NCBI GenBank assembly: GCA_036491035.1
Contig: DASXCU010000059.1
Span: 1 to 64,000 of the forward strand
From: Galbitalea sp036491035
Lineage (GTDB): Bacteria > Actinomycetota > Actinomycetes > Actinomycetales > Microbacteriaceae
Direction: 5' to 3'
DNA length: 64,000 nucleotides
The position numbers were made by a program, and so were the translations under genes. Positions 1-9,019 of this stretch are shown in pieces (position 1 is the first letter of the stretch; each line of letters begins with the position of its first letter). A model generated the notes under the pieces. That model had not been told where the DNA came from and did not search any database. It saw only the letters and a list, made by a program, of their open reading frames with translations.

Positions 1-41
1 GGTTTGTCCTCGACGAGGAGGGAGAGCACGTGTGAACTCAT
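1..41 (-). CDS. ilvN: Acetolactate synthase small subunit, 5' fragment
   Basis: Only the first 13 codons plus two bases lie in the window; the gene runs off the left edge. The reverse-strand reading MSSHVLSLLVEDKP is the usual opening of the ACT-domain regulatory subunit of acetohydroxyacid synthase, which binds valine and gives the enzyme feedback inhibition. Its ATG lies three bases after the ilvB TAA stop, so it is translated as the third member of an ilvD-ilvB-ilvN run. The call rests on this short N-terminus plus position after ilvB, which together are convincing. Confidence 0.85.
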   Translation of the reverse strand, partial: MSSHVLSLLVEDK

Positions 42-44
42 GGC

Positions 45-1877
45 TTACTCCTCGTCCCAGGTCGGGGCGTGCTCGCGGGCGTACTGGATGGACGAGTTGC
101 CGACACCCTGCGGCACCATCGGCCACACCATGGCGTCGCGACTCACGATGAAGTCGATTACGACGGGCCGATCGTTCGTCTCGAGCGCCAGCTTGATCGC
201 CGCGTCGATCTCCTCCGGCTTTGTCACGCGGATCCCGAGGGCACCGTACGCGTCGGCGAGCTTCACGAAGTCCGGCACCATGCGCGACTGTGTTCCGTCG
301 CCCATGTGACCGGTGTTCAGGTCCGTGAACGAGTAGCGACCGTCGTAGAACAGGTTCTGCCACTGCCGCACCATGCCGAGCGACGAATTGTTGATGATCG
401 CCACCTTGATCGGGATGTTGTTGAGCGTGCAGGTGGCGAGCTCCTGGTTGGTCATCTGGAAGCAGCCGTCGCCGTCGATCGCCCAGACCACGCGGTCGGG
501 GTTCGCGACCTTTGCACCCATGGCTGCGGGAACTCCGTAGCCCATGGTGCCCGCTCCCCCGGAGTTCAGCCAGGCGTTGGGGCGCTCGTATTTGATGAAC
601 TGCGCGGCCCACATCTGGTGTTGTCCGACGCCGGCGGCGTAGATGCCCTCCGGTCCGGTCAGCTGGCCGATGCGCTCGATGACCTGCTGCGGTGAGAGCA
701 GTCCGTCGTCGGGCAGGTCGTAGCCGAGCGGGAACTCCTTGCGAAGTCCGTCGAGTCGATTCCACCAGTCCTCAAGGTCCGGAGCGCCCTGCTGCTTCAC
801 TACCTCGTCGTAGGCGGCAGTCAGGTCGGCGATGACATCCTTGGCATCGCCGACGATCGGGACATCGGCGACGCGGATCTTGGAGATCTCCGCGGGGTCG
901 ATATCGACATGCACGACTTTGGCGTTTGGCGCGAAGTCCGCGACCTTGCCGGTCACGCGGTCGTCGAACCGGGCACCGAGCGACACCAACAGGTCACTCT
1001 CCTGGATGGCCAGCACGGCCGGAACCGTGCCGTGCATCCCGGGCATTCCGAGGTTCTGCTTGTGCGAGTCGGGGAACGCGCCACGGGCCATGAGGGTCGT
1101 GACGATGGCCGCGCCGGTGTGCTCCGCCAGAACGAGAAGTTCTGCCGATGCCTGGGACCGGATGACGCCGCCGCCCACGTAGAGTACGGGCCGCTTCGCG
1201 TCCGCCAGCAGCTGCGCGGCGGCCTGGATCTGCTTGCCGTGCGCCTTCAGCACCGGCCGGTAACCGGGCAGGTCGACCTTTGGCGGCCAGATGTACGGTG
1301 CGTACTCCTGCTGGGCATCCTTCGTGATGTCCACGAGCACGGGCCCGGGTCGCCCCGTCGTCGCGATCTGGTAGGCGGACGCGATCGCGGACGGCACATC
1401 CGCGGCACGGGTCACGAGGATCGAGTGCTTCGTGATCGGCATCGTGATGCCCACCGTGTCGACCTCCTGGAAGGCGTCCGAACCCATGAGTGTCGAGAAG
1501 ACCTGGCCGGTGATGGCGAGGAGGGGCACGGAGTCCATGTAGGCATCCGCGATGGCGGTCACCAGGTTGGTCGCCCCGGGGCCGGAGGTGGCGATCGCGA
1601 CACCAATCCCGTTCGTCGACGAGGCGTAGCCCTCGGCCGCGTGGCCCGCGCCCTGCTCGTGACGGACGAGGATGTGACGGATCGTGGTCGAGGCCATGAG
1701 CTCGTCGTAGAACGGCAGGATGGCACCGCCCGGCAGGCCGAAGACGTCCCTGATGCCGAGGTGCTCGAGTGAGCGAAGGATGGCCCCGGAGCCGGTGAGC
1801 ATCTCGGGCTCGGCGGGGCCCGACCTGGTGGGCTTCGCAGCCGTACTGGTGGGGGCCGGAACTGCTTCCGTTGGCAT
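45..1877 (-). CDS. ilvB: Acetolactate synthase large (catalytic) subunit
   Basis: This ThDP-dependent enzyme condenses two pyruvates to 2-acetolactate, or pyruvate with 2-oxobutyrate to acetohydroxybutyrate, the first common step of valine, leucine and isoleucine synthesis. The 610-residue length is normal for the family. The N-terminal pyrimidine-binding domain has the catalytic Glu in RHEQGAGHAAEGYA; the FAD-linked middle domain has LGMPGMHG; the C-terminal pyrophosphate domain has GDGCFQM...NN. I chose the ATG at 1877. An upstream in-frame start at 1937 would overlap ilvD and add a basic stretch not typical of the family. It lies 43 bases after the ilvD stop and three bases before ilvN. 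Confidence 0.96.
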   Translation of the reverse strand: MPTEAVPAPTSTAAKPTRSGPAEPEMLTGSGAILRSLEHLGIRDVFGLPGGAILPFYDELMASTTIRHILVRHEQGAGHAAEGYASSTNGIGVAIATSGPGATNLVTAIADAYMDSVPLLAITGQVFSTLMGSDAFQEVDTVGITMPITKHSILVTRAADVPSAIASAYQIATTGRPGPVLVDITKDAQQEYAPYIWPPKVDLPGYRPVLKAHGKQIQAAAQLLADAKRPVLYVGGGVIRSQASAELLVLAEHTGAAIVTTLMARGAFPDSHKQNLGMPGMHGTVPAVLAIQESDLLVSLGARFDDRVTGKVADFAPNAKVVHVDIDPAEISKIRVADVPIVGDAKDVIADLTAAYDEVVKQQGAPDLEDWWNRLDGLRKEFPLGYDLPDDGLLSPQQVIERIGQLTGPEGIYAAGVGQHQMWAAQFIKYERPNAWLNSGGAGTMGYGVPAAMGAKVANPDRVVWAIDGDGCFQMTNQELATCTLNNIPIKVAIINNSSLGMVRQWQNLFYDGRYSFTDLNTGHMGDGTQSRMVPDFVKLADAYGALGIRVTKPEEIDAAIKLALETNDRPVVIDFIVSRDAMVWPMVPQGVGNSSIQYAREHAPTWDEE

Positions 1878-1920
1878 GATTACTAGCTTTCTAAGGAACG
1901 TGGTGATCGGGCGCGCGAAG

Positions 1921-3642
1921 CTAGCCGGTAACGGCACCCACCGCAGCGGAATGCACGAGCTTGGAGTACTTCGCGAGGACGCCGCGGGTGTAACGCGGAG
2001 GTAGGGGAGCCCAGCCGTTGCGGCGAGCTTCCAGCTCTGCCGGCTCGACCAGTAGGTCGAGCTTGCGAGCTGCGATATCGACCCGTATCAGATCACCATC
2101 GCGCACGAATGCGATAGGACCTGCGTCCACCGCTTCGGGAGCTATGTGGCCGATGCACAGGCCGGTTGTGCCGCCTGAGAATCTGCCGTCGGTCAAGAGT
2201 AGTACATCTTTTCCGAGCCCAGCGCCCTTGATGGCGGCGGTGATGGCGAGCATCTCGCGCATACCAGGTCCGCCCTTCGGACCCTCGTAACGGATGACGA
2301 CAATGTCGCCGGCTTCGATCTCGTTGTTCGTCAGCGCGTCCATTGCGGCGCGTTCGCGCTCGAATACGCGCGCCGGCCCCTCGAACAGGTCGGCGTCGAA
2401 CCCGGCCGTCTTCACGACCGCTCCCTCGGGCGCGAGGCTGCCCTTCAGGATGGTGAGGCCGCCAGTTGGGTGGATGGGGTTGTCAAGCGTGTGCAGGACC
2501 TTGCCGTCGATCGCGTCGATTGGTTCGAGGTCGGTCAGGTTCTCAGCCACCGTCTTACCCGTGACGGTCAGGCAGTCGCCGTGCAGGAGGCCGGCCTCGA
2601 GCAGGGCCTTCATCAGCACCGGGATGCCGCCGTGGCGGTCGAGGTCGTTCATCACATAGCGGCCGAACGGCTTCATGTCGGCGAGGTGCGGGACCTTATT
2701 GCCGATGCGGTTGAAGTCGTCGATGGTCAGTTCGACGTCGGCCTCGTACGCGATCGCCAGCAGGTGGAGCACGACGTTCGTCGAGCCGCCGAGTGCCATG
2801 GCGACGGTGATCGCGTTCTCGAACGCCTCCTTGGTAAGGATGTCGCGAGTGGTGATGCCGAGGCGAAGCATGTTGACTACTGCCTCGCCGGACCGGTGCG
2901 CGTAGTAGTCCCGGCGGCGGTCGGCGGATGCCGGACTCGTCGAGCCCGGCAGGGACATCCCGAGCGCCTCAGCAACGGACGCCATGGTGTTAGCCGTGTA
3001 CATCCCGCCGCAGGCGCCCTCGCCCGGGGCGAATGCGCACTCGATGCGGTTGGCATCCTCCATCGACATCTTGCCGGCGCGCACCGCGCCGACCGCCTCG
3101 AAGGAGTCGATGATCGTGATGTCTTTTTCGGTACCGTCGCTCAGCTTGACCCAGCCCGGTGCGATGGAGCCGGCGTAGAGGAACACGGATGCGAGGTCGA
3201 GCCGCGCCGCAGCCATGAGCATGCCGGGCAGCGACTTGTCGCATCCGGCGAGAAGTACGGAGCCGTCGAGGCGCTCGGCCTGCATGACGGTCTCGACCGA
3301 GTCGGCGATGACCTCGCGGCTGACCAGGGAGAAATGCATCCCCTCGTGGCCCATGCTGATGCCGTCGGAAACGGAGATGGTGCCGAACTGGAGCGGGTAG
3401 CCGCCGCCCGAGTGCACACCCTCCTTCGACGCCTGCGCGAGGCGGTCAAGGCTGAGGTTGCAGGGGGTGATCTCGTTCCACGAGCTCGCGATACCGATCT
3501 GGGGCTTCTCCCAGTCCGCGTCGCCCATGCCGACGGCGCGGAGCATTCCGCGAGAGGTCAGAGCCTCAATACCGTCGGTGACGGTGCGGGAGCGCGGCTT
3601 TATATCGATGTCTCGTGCGGCAGTAGCGGGCTTTTCCGACAT
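1921..3642 (-). CDS. ilvD: Dihydroxy-acid dehydratase
   Basis: This iron-sulfur enzyme dehydrates 2,3-dihydroxy-isovalerate and 2,3-dihydroxy-3-methylvalerate to the 2-keto acids, the third step of branched-chain amino acid synthesis. The 573-residue protein carries the three family cysteine motifs: ITPCN, GCDKSLPGM and GEGACGGMYTANTM. The C-terminal half has the usual TDGRFSGGT motif. The ATG at 3642 is preferred over a TTG two codons upstream, because a TACACT -10 hexamer sits exactly six bases before this ATG and predicts a leaderless transcript starting at the A. It is the first gene of the ilvD-ilvB-ilvN run. ilvC is not between them in this window. Confidence 0.96.
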   Translation of the reverse strand: MSEKPATAARDIDIKPRSRTVTDGIEALTSRGMLRAVGMGDADWEKPQIGIASSWNEITPCNLSLDRLAQASKEGVHSGGGYPLQFGTISVSDGISMGHEGMHFSLVSREVIADSVETVMQAERLDGSVLLAGCDKSLPGMLMAAARLDLASVFLYAGSIAPGWVKLSDGTEKDITIIDSFEAVGAVRAGKMSMEDANRIECAFAPGEGACGGMYTANTMASVAEALGMSLPGSTSPASADRRRDYYAHRSGEAVVNMLRLGITTRDILTKEAFENAITVAMALGGSTNVVLHLLAIAYEADVELTIDDFNRIGNKVPHLADMKPFGRYVMNDLDRHGGIPVLMKALLEAGLLHGDCLTVTGKTVAENLTDLEPIDAIDGKVLHTLDNPIHPTGGLTILKGSLAPEGAVVKTAGFDADLFEGPARVFERERAAMDALTNNEIEAGDIVVIRYEGPKGGPGMREMLAITAAIKGAGLGKDVLLLTDGRFSGGTTGLCIGHIAPEAVDAGPIAFVRDGDLIRVDIAARKLDLLVEPAELEARRNGWAPLPPRYTRGVLAKYSKLVHSAAVGAVTG

Positions 3643-3648
3643 GTTCAA

Positions 3649-3654
3649 AGTGTA
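3649..3654 (-). promoter_or_regulatory. Leaderless -10 element of ilvD
   Basis: TACACT on the minus strand ends six bases before the ilvD ATG at 3642. That places the expected transcription start on the A of the start codon. No Shine-Dalgarno sequence is visible, and the -35 region is weak. Confidence 0.6.
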
Positions 3655-3709
3655 GAACTACGCGGCGTGCCCCTTTTGCCGACGACCGTGGGGCGCCGAC
3701 CGCCCAGGG

Positions 3710-3829
3710 TCAGCGGATGAGCTGGTTGGGGCGCGTCGCGACGCGCTGCGGGCCATCGACGATTACTGCGCGGATGGTGAAAACGATGCCGAGGATTGCG
3801 GCGGCTGCGAACAGAAGAAGCAGAAACAT
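3710..3829 (-). CDS. 39-residue single-span membrane peptide
   Basis: A short reading frame begins at an ATG with an AAGG-like ribosome site about nine bases upstream and ends in TGA. The protein opens MFLLLLFAAAAILGIVFTIR, one strongly hydrophobic membrane helix, followed by a short basic cytoplasmic tail ending QRVATRPNQLIR. I do not recognise a named family. It lies in the interval between ilvD and a divergent LysR gene, so it may be that regulator's target. There is no enzymatic motif. Compact size, good start context and clear membrane-helix character argue for a real gene, but the evidence is from reading alone. Confidence 0.5.
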   Translation of the reverse strand: MFLLLLFAAAAILGIVFTIRAVIVDGPQRVATRPNQLIR

Positions 3830-3957
3830 GGTGTGCCTTAGTAGGTGGTAGAACGCTGGTTTGTCTCTCTAATGATCACAGTCGTTCTCATAAAGCACCA
3901 GTTAAGTTTTATTGAGTTAGACTGAAGTCCTGATTAACTAATTTATAGGAGGATCGG

Positions 3958-4860
3958 GTGGACATCGTCCGGCTGAATCTCCTCCGCGAATTCGCCGATC
4001 GCGGCAGCATTACCGCCGTCGCGCGCGAGACGCACCAAACCGTATCCGGCGTCTCGCAGCAGCTGCACCGGCTCGAGGAGGAGGCCGGCCTGCCACTGAC
4101 CGAGAAGGTCGGACGCGGTCTCGTCCTCACCGATGCGGGTCGTGCGCTGGCGAACACGGCCCGCGAGATGTCGGTCGCGATTGCGAAAGCCGAGGCCGAG
4201 TGGGATGCGTTCCGCAACACCCCCGTCGGCAGTGTGACGCTCGCCACCTTCCCGACCGGCGGCCAGATGTTCCTGCCGGGGCTACTGGCTCGCGTGGACG
4301 CGCTGCCCGGTCTTATCGTCACCTGCTCCGACCGCGACCCACCGTCCGACGGGTTCGCCGCGCTGACCGCCGACTTCGATGTCGTCCTCGCGCACGACAT
4401 GGAGTTGCCGAAGAGCAACGCGGACATCATCGTCGTCCCGGTGATGACCGAACCGCTGGACATCGCGCTCCCGAGCTCGCATCCCCTGGCGGACAAGGAA
4501 TTCCTCGTGCCGAAGGACCTGATCGGCGAGCGCTGGATCGGCAACCCGTTCGGCTACCCGTTCGAGGCGTGGCTGAACCGCGCCCTGTCGACTCCCGAGG
4601 TGCCGATGAATGTCGTGCAGCAGTTCGCGGACACCCACATCATCGAAGCCCTCGTCGCGTCGGGCTTCGGGATCGCGGGTCTCCCCCGCTACACGGCCGC
4701 GCTCTCGTACCCGGGGCAGATCGTCTTGAAGGCACTGCGCGGCGCCGATAACAACCGCAGCATCTTCATCCTGATGCGGCGCGATCGTGCGGAGCGGCTC
4801 GCGGTGCGCAACGTGGTCGAGCTCGTTCGCGAGGTCGCCGCGACCATCAGCGCCGCCTAG
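3958..4860 (+). CDS. LysR-family transcriptional regulator
   Basis: A 300-residue LysR-type regulator. The N-terminal winged helix-turn-helix (about residues 1-60) contains LLREFADRGSITAVARETHQ then VSGVSQQLHRLEEEAG, the family recognition helix. The rest is a periplasmic-binding-protein-like effector domain of normal length. The GTG start is fixed by an AGGAGG site at 3948-3953, four bases upstream. It is divergent from the 39-residue membrane peptide across a 128-base A/T-richer gap, the usual LysR arrangement for controlling a neighbour and itself. The effector cannot be read from the sequence. The stop codon is embedded in a hairpin at 4852-4869. Confidence 0.93.
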   Translation: MDIVRLNLLREFADRGSITAVARETHQTVSGVSQQLHRLEEEAGLPLTEKVGRGLVLTDAGRALANTAREMSVAIAKAEAEWDAFRNTPVGSVTLATFPTGGQMFLPGLLARVDALPGLIVTCSDRDPPSDGFAALTADFDVVLAHDMELPKSNADIIVVPVMTEPLDIALPSSHPLADKEFLVPKDLIGERWIGNPFGYPFEAWLNRALSTPEVPMNVVQQFADTHIIEALVASGFGIAGLPRYTAALSYPGQIVLKALRGADNNRSIFILMRRDRAERLAVRNVVELVREVAATISAA

Positions 4861-4869
4861 GAAGGCGGC
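4852..4869 (+). terminator. GC hairpin over the LysR stop codon
   Basis: GCCGCCT, a four-base loop, then AGGCGGC form a perfect seven-pair stem that includes the LysR TAG stop. There is no following T-run. It lies between convergent lysR and otsB, so it may act on both strands. Confidence 0.5.
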
Positions 4870-4887
4870 GCAGAGCGTGTCGGAGGG

Positions 4888-5682
4888 CTATTGCTCGTGC
4901 GCGGTGCCGTCGCGGAACTCCGCGAGCAGCGCGAGTACCTGCGCGACCTGTGTCGGACCGGCGACGCGGTGAGCGGCGATCGTGTCACCCGCACCGCTCT
5001 TCAGGCCGAAATCGTCCGGGCCGAGGGCCGCGAACGCATCCTCATCCGTGACATCATCGCCCGCGTAGAACACCGCGCTGGCCGACGTGTACCCGCGAAG
5101 GTGCTCGATCGCGTCGCCCTTGGTGTCATTGCGAACCGAGAACTCGAGCACGTCCTTGCCGTGCCGGACCGTCACGTTTTTGACCTCCGCCGTCGCCTCG
5201 CTGAGCGCAACGAGGTGGGCTACACGTGAGTTGTGATCGGTCGCGAGGCGGGTGTGGAGAGCGAACCCGGCCGGTTTCGACTCGAGCCACACCTGGTCGA
5301 ACGAATCGGCGACCTCGGCGAGCACGTCGTTGAGCAGCGACACCTGCCGAATCTCCACCGTGTCGAGGCTCACGGCATCGCCGGGGTGGTCGAGGCGGAT
5401 CTCTGCGCCGTGGGAGCCGACCAGCAGAACCTCGTCGGGCAGGTCGGCGACCTGTTCGAGCGATGCGATGGCGCGACCGGAGACAAGCGCTACACGGGTG
5501 CCGGGCAGCGCGAGAAGCTCGAGAACGGCGGCGCGAGCCTCCGGAGTCGCGCGGGCCTGCTCCGGATCATCCGCCTCGGGCGCAAGAGTGCCGTCGAAGT
5601 CCAGCGCGACGAGGAGTCGTGGTACTCGCGCGATTTCTCGCAGAGCGCCGACGAGCTCGCGGGGCAACCCGAGTTCGGTCAT
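4888..5682 (-). CDS. otsB: Trehalose-6-phosphate phosphatase
   Basis: A HAD-superfamily phosphatase that removes phosphate from trehalose 6-phosphate to release trehalose, an osmoprotectant and desiccation protectant. The N-terminus has the catalytic motif LVALDFDGTLAPE, with the nucleophile Asp and acid/base Asp. Further on are VSGRAIASLEQV (motif II region) and YAGDDVTDEDAF (motif IV acidic residues). The length of 264 residues is typical. The ATG at 5682 follows the otsA stop by four bases, so the pair are probably translationally coupled. Longer upstream starts would run through otsA coding sequence and were not used. Confidence 0.95.
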   Translation of the reverse strand: MTELGLPRELVGALREIARVPRLLVALDFDGTLAPEADDPEQARATPEARAAVLELLALPGTRVALVSGRAIASLEQVADLPDEVLLVGSHGAEIRLDHPGDAVSLDTVEIRQVSLLNDVLAEVADSFDQVWLESKPAGFALHTRLATDHNSRVAHLVALSEATAEVKNVTVRHGKDVLEFSVRNDTKGDAIEHLRGYTSASAVFYAGDDVTDEDAFAALGPDDFGLKSGAGDTIAAHRVAGPTQVAQVLALLAEFRDGTAHEQ

Positions 5683-5686
5683 GAGC

Positions 5687-7177
5687 TCACCTGTGGCGAA
5701 TCCGTTCGACTGTCCACTCGAGTTCTCCGAGCGGATCGTCGTCGTCGCTCGCCTGGCCGTTCTCGCCGACTTCGCGCAGCGCATCCAGGAAGCCTGCCGA
5801 CCAGCGGTCGACGTTGTTCCGGAGCACCAGGTTGCGCATGGTGCGCATCCGCCGTTGGCGCTCGACCTTCGGCATGTCGATTGCTTGCACAATGGCATCC
5901 TTCAACCCGTCGATGTCGTGCGGGTTAATACGAAGTGACCGCCGGAGTTCGTCGGAGGCGCCGGTGAACTCGCTCAGGATCAGTACGCCGTCGTTGTCGA
6001 AGCGGCTCGCCACGTACTCCTTAGCGACCAGGTTCATTCCGTCCCGAAGCGCGGTGACCAGCATCACGTCGGAGGCGAGGTACAGCGCCACCATCTCTTC
6101 ACGCGGGTAGCCGTGGTGGTGATAGCTGATCGCCGTGTGGCTCATCGTGCCGAAGTCGCCGTTGATGCGGCCAACGGTGAGTTCGATCTCGTCCCGCAGC
6201 TGCATGTAGGCCTGCACGCGCTCGCGACTCGGGCTTGCGACCTGCACGAGCGTCACGTCCTCGACGGTGAGCCTGCCCTCCTCGAGCAGCTCACCGAAGG
6301 CCTTCAGCCGGTGACCGATGCCCTTTGTGTAGTCGAGCCTGTCAACGCCGAGCATGACCGTTTTCGGGTTCCCGAGCCCCTCGCGGATCTCTCGAGCACG
6401 GGCCTGGATCTCGGGTTTGCGCGCCAGCTCCTCGAAGCTCTGCGAATCGATCGAGATCGGGAACGCCTTGGCGAGCACGCGTCGGGCGGGCGCACCGTCC
6501 AGGCCGGGCACTTCGATGTACGGGAACTTCGTCACGTTGCCGGTCAGGCGACGAACGGCTCGCGAGAAGTTAGCCGCATCCTGCGTTCGCTGGAACCCGA
6601 CGACGTCGGCGCCGAGCACCCCTTCGATGATCTGGGTTCGCCAGGGCAACTGCGAGTAGATGCCGTAGGGCGGGAATGGGATGTGGTTGAAGAAACCGAT
6701 GACCAGGTCGGGCCGGGCCTGGCGCAGCATCTTCGGGACCAGCTGTAGCTGGTAGTCCTGCACCCACACCACCGCGCCCTCCGCGGCAATCGCAACCGCC
6801 GTATCCGCGAAGCGCTGGTTGACCGCGACGTAGCTCTCCCACCATTCGCGGTGGTAACTGGGCGAGGCGATGACGTCGTGGTATAGCGGCCAGATGGAGT
6901 CGTTGGAGAAGCCCTCGTAGTAGTTCTCGATGTCCTCGGCGCGGAGTGTCACCGGGACGATCTGGATGCCGTCACTCTCGAAGGGCTCGAACTCGAGGTC
7001 CGGCTGGCCGGCCCAGCCGATCCAGGCGCCCTGGCTTCGACGCATGACCGGCTCGAGGGCGGTGACGAGACCACCGGGCGAGTGCTTCCAGAACGGTTCG
7101 CCCTCCGCGGGAAGAACGCGATCGACGGGAAGGCGATTGGACACCACGAGAAAGTCGTAGCTGCTTGTCGTCTTCAT
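5687..7177 (-). CDS. otsA: Alpha,alpha-trehalose-phosphate synthase (GT20)
   Basis: Transfers glucose from UDP-glucose (or another NDP-glucose) to glucose 6-phosphate to make trehalose 6-phosphate, the OtsB substrate. The 496-residue protein shows the GT20 landmarks in order: VVSNRLPV at the N-terminus, HSPGGLVTALEP, WVQDYQLQLVPKMLR in the acceptor region, GVDRLDYTKGI, and the donor-binding stretch KEYVASR...LSEFTGASDELR. The ATG is preceded by a GGGGCAGG ribosome site. It is first in an otsA-otsB pair; the 110 bases upstream hold its likely promoter but I could not define it. Confidence 0.96.
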   Translation of the reverse strand: MKTTSSYDFLVVSNRLPVDRVLPAEGEPFWKHSPGGLVTALEPVMRRSQGAWIGWAGQPDLEFEPFESDGIQIVPVTLRAEDIENYYEGFSNDSIWPLYHDVIASPSYHREWWESYVAVNQRFADTAVAIAAEGAVVWVQDYQLQLVPKMLRQARPDLVIGFFNHIPFPPYGIYSQLPWRTQIIEGVLGADVVGFQRTQDAANFSRAVRRLTGNVTKFPYIEVPGLDGAPARRVLAKAFPISIDSQSFEELARKPEIQARAREIREGLGNPKTVMLGVDRLDYTKGIGHRLKAFGELLEEGRLTVEDVTLVQVASPSRERVQAYMQLRDEIELTVGRINGDFGTMSHTAISYHHHGYPREEMVALYLASDVMLVTALRDGMNLVAKEYVASRFDNDGVLILSEFTGASDELRRSLRINPHDIDGLKDAIVQAIDMPKVERQRRMRTMRNLVLRNNVDRWSAGFLDALREVGENGQASDDDDPLGELEWTVERIRHR

Positions 7178-7288
7178 CGCCTGCCCCAGTCCCGCAAAAT
7201 GCCGCTAGCTACGGTAGCAGCCGCGACTGCAACGTTCCCCGGGTGGTAACTCGTCGTTCAATCGTGGTAGGTAGCGGCGGTGCCTGCG

Positions 7289-9019
7289 TCAGGCGGCAGC
7301 GGGCACTAGTCCCAGCGCCCGTGCCCGACGAACGCGACGCACAGCCAGCAGCGCGATCAGGAGGCTGCCGACGCCGAACGCGACGAGCGCAACGGCTGCA
7401 CCGATCGCGGTCCCCACTCCGGAGTTGGAGATGATCGCCTCCATCCCGCGCACGCCGTAGGTGAGGGGAAGGAGCGGACTCAGGAACTGGAACGGCCCGG
7501 CGAGCAACTGGATCGGGTACAGCCCGCCGGTCGAGGTGATTTGGATCGCCAGCAGGAATAGGGACACCACGAGACCTCCGCGCCCGAGGCCGATGGTCAG
7601 CAGGTAGTGGAACGCCGTGAAGGCGATGGCCATGACGAGTGAGAACAGGATCGTGGCCGGCAGCAGCGTCCAGCTGACGCCCACCGCCGTGTGGAGCAGC
7701 AGCACCAGGAGGAGCGCCTGCGCCGCGGTCACGATGGAGGCTCGCGCGATCGACGACAGCACCAGCCGGGCGTTGCCTGCCGTTGACGACAGCGTTCGAC
7801 GGGTGAGCGGACGCAGCACCAGGAACACGGCGAGCGAGCCGATCCATAGGCCAAGCGGAACGAACAGCGTGGCGATGATCTGCGCCGCTGACGATACCTC
7901 GTGCTTGCGATCGACGGACACTCCGACCGGGTTGGATGCGACATCCGCCGTCTTGCTGATTTGTGCCTTCGTGTAGGACGGAGCCTTGGATGCGCCGCTG
8001 TTCAGACCGGACGCGAGCGACGTCGCACCGGATGCGAGGGATTGCGCTCCCGACGTGAGCTGCGCCCCGCCGGACGCGAGCCCCGCGGTCTGGCTGGCGA
8101 AGCTGCCGGTCTTCGCCGCGAGGGTGTCGAACGCACCGCCCACGCCGTTTGCGACCGACGATCCGCCCGCGGCAACGGCGGACAGCGTCGCGCTGTCGGT
8201 CTGCACCTGCTGCAGGAGCGTCGCGTTCGTCGGGTCTGCGGCGAGCGCTGCGACGTCCGCGCTGAGCTTGCCCGAGGTGCCCGAGACCGCCGACGTGTAC
8301 GGCGTGATCGCCTGGGACTCGACCGAATTCCTGGCGGTGAGGATGCCGGACTGCAGCTGGCGCAGCCCGGACGGGACTTTCGCCGCACCGGCCGTGTATG
8401 CACTGATTCCGCTCGAGAGTCCGCTCGCGCCGGTCGACAGCTGCGTGGCGCCGGATGCCGCGCTCGCAAGCGAGGTGCCGAATCCGCCGATGCCCGAGTA
8501 GAGGCCCGCGATGTACTGCTTCGTGATGGCCTGTCCGAACTCGCTCGACAGGGTCGACCCGACGACCTGCGCGACCGAACCAGTCAGGTAGTTGTGTGAG
8601 TCGTCGGTTGTGATTTTCAGGTTCGCCTTGATCGGCGACTTCGAGCTCAGCGAGACGATCGACGCCGAGAAGTCCTTCGGCACCGTGAGGATCGCGTAGA
8701 CGGTTCCGTTCGCCAGATCAGCCTTGGCGTCCGTGCTGTTCGTGATCGTCCATTTGAAGCCCTGCGACTTCTTGCCGGTGAGCTCCGTGACGAGCTGACG
8801 GCCGGCGAGGATGGGCGACTTGGTGCCGTCCGCGGCGGTCTGTGTGACGAGCTGGTCATTGTTCACGATCGCGGCCGGGATGTCGCTGATGCTGTGGCTG
8901 ACCTGGGACACGGCGCCGATGAAGAGCCCGGCGAAGGCGAGGGGCACGAGCACCACGGCCGCGAGGGCGGCATAGCGGAACCAGCCGCGACGGGTCGGCG
9001 TGAACAGGGACTGGCTCAT
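7289..9019 (-). CDS. YhgE/Pip-family membrane protein (ABC-2-like)
   Basis: A 576-residue membrane protein of the YhgE/Pip family. One N-terminal transmembrane helix (about residues 14-36) is followed by SDIPAAIVNND, typical of the family. Then comes a long extracytoplasmic region rich in Ala, Ser, Gly and Leu repeats, likely coiled, and about five C-terminal membrane helices (residues 375-565) of ABC-2 permease type. Family members relate to phage-infection proteins and ESX-like or efflux export. The ATG overlaps the TGA of the upstream MMPL fusion gene by four bases, so the two are co-translated. The neighbour carries an ABC-ATPase-like tail, suggesting the two proteins work together. Confidence 0.85.
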   Translation of the reverse strand: MSQSLFTPTRRGWFRYAALAAVVLVPLAFAGLFIGAVSQVSHSISDIPAAIVNNDQLVTQTAADGTKSPILAGRQLVTELTGKKSQGFKWTITNSTDAKADLANGTVYAILTVPKDFSASIVSLSSKSPIKANLKITTDDSHNYLTGSVAQVVGSTLSSEFGQAITKQYIAGLYSGIGGFGTSLASAASGATQLSTGASGLSSGISAYTAGAAKVPSGLRQLQSGILTARNSVESQAITPYTSAVSGTSGKLSADVAALAADPTNATLLQQVQTDSATLSAVAAGGSSVANGVGGAFDTLAAKTGSFASQTAGLASGGAQLTSGAQSLASGATSLASGLNSGASKAPSYTKAQISKTADVASNPVGVSVDRKHEVSSAAQIIATLFVPLGLWIGSLAVFLVLRPLTRRTLSSTAGNARLVLSSIARASIVTAAQALLLVLLLHTAVGVSWTLLPATILFSLVMAIAFTAFHYLLTIGLGRGGLVVSLFLLAIQITSTGGLYPIQLLAGPFQFLSPLLPLTYGVRGMEAIISNSGVGTAIGAAVALVAFGVGSLLIALLAVRRVRRARALGLVPAAA

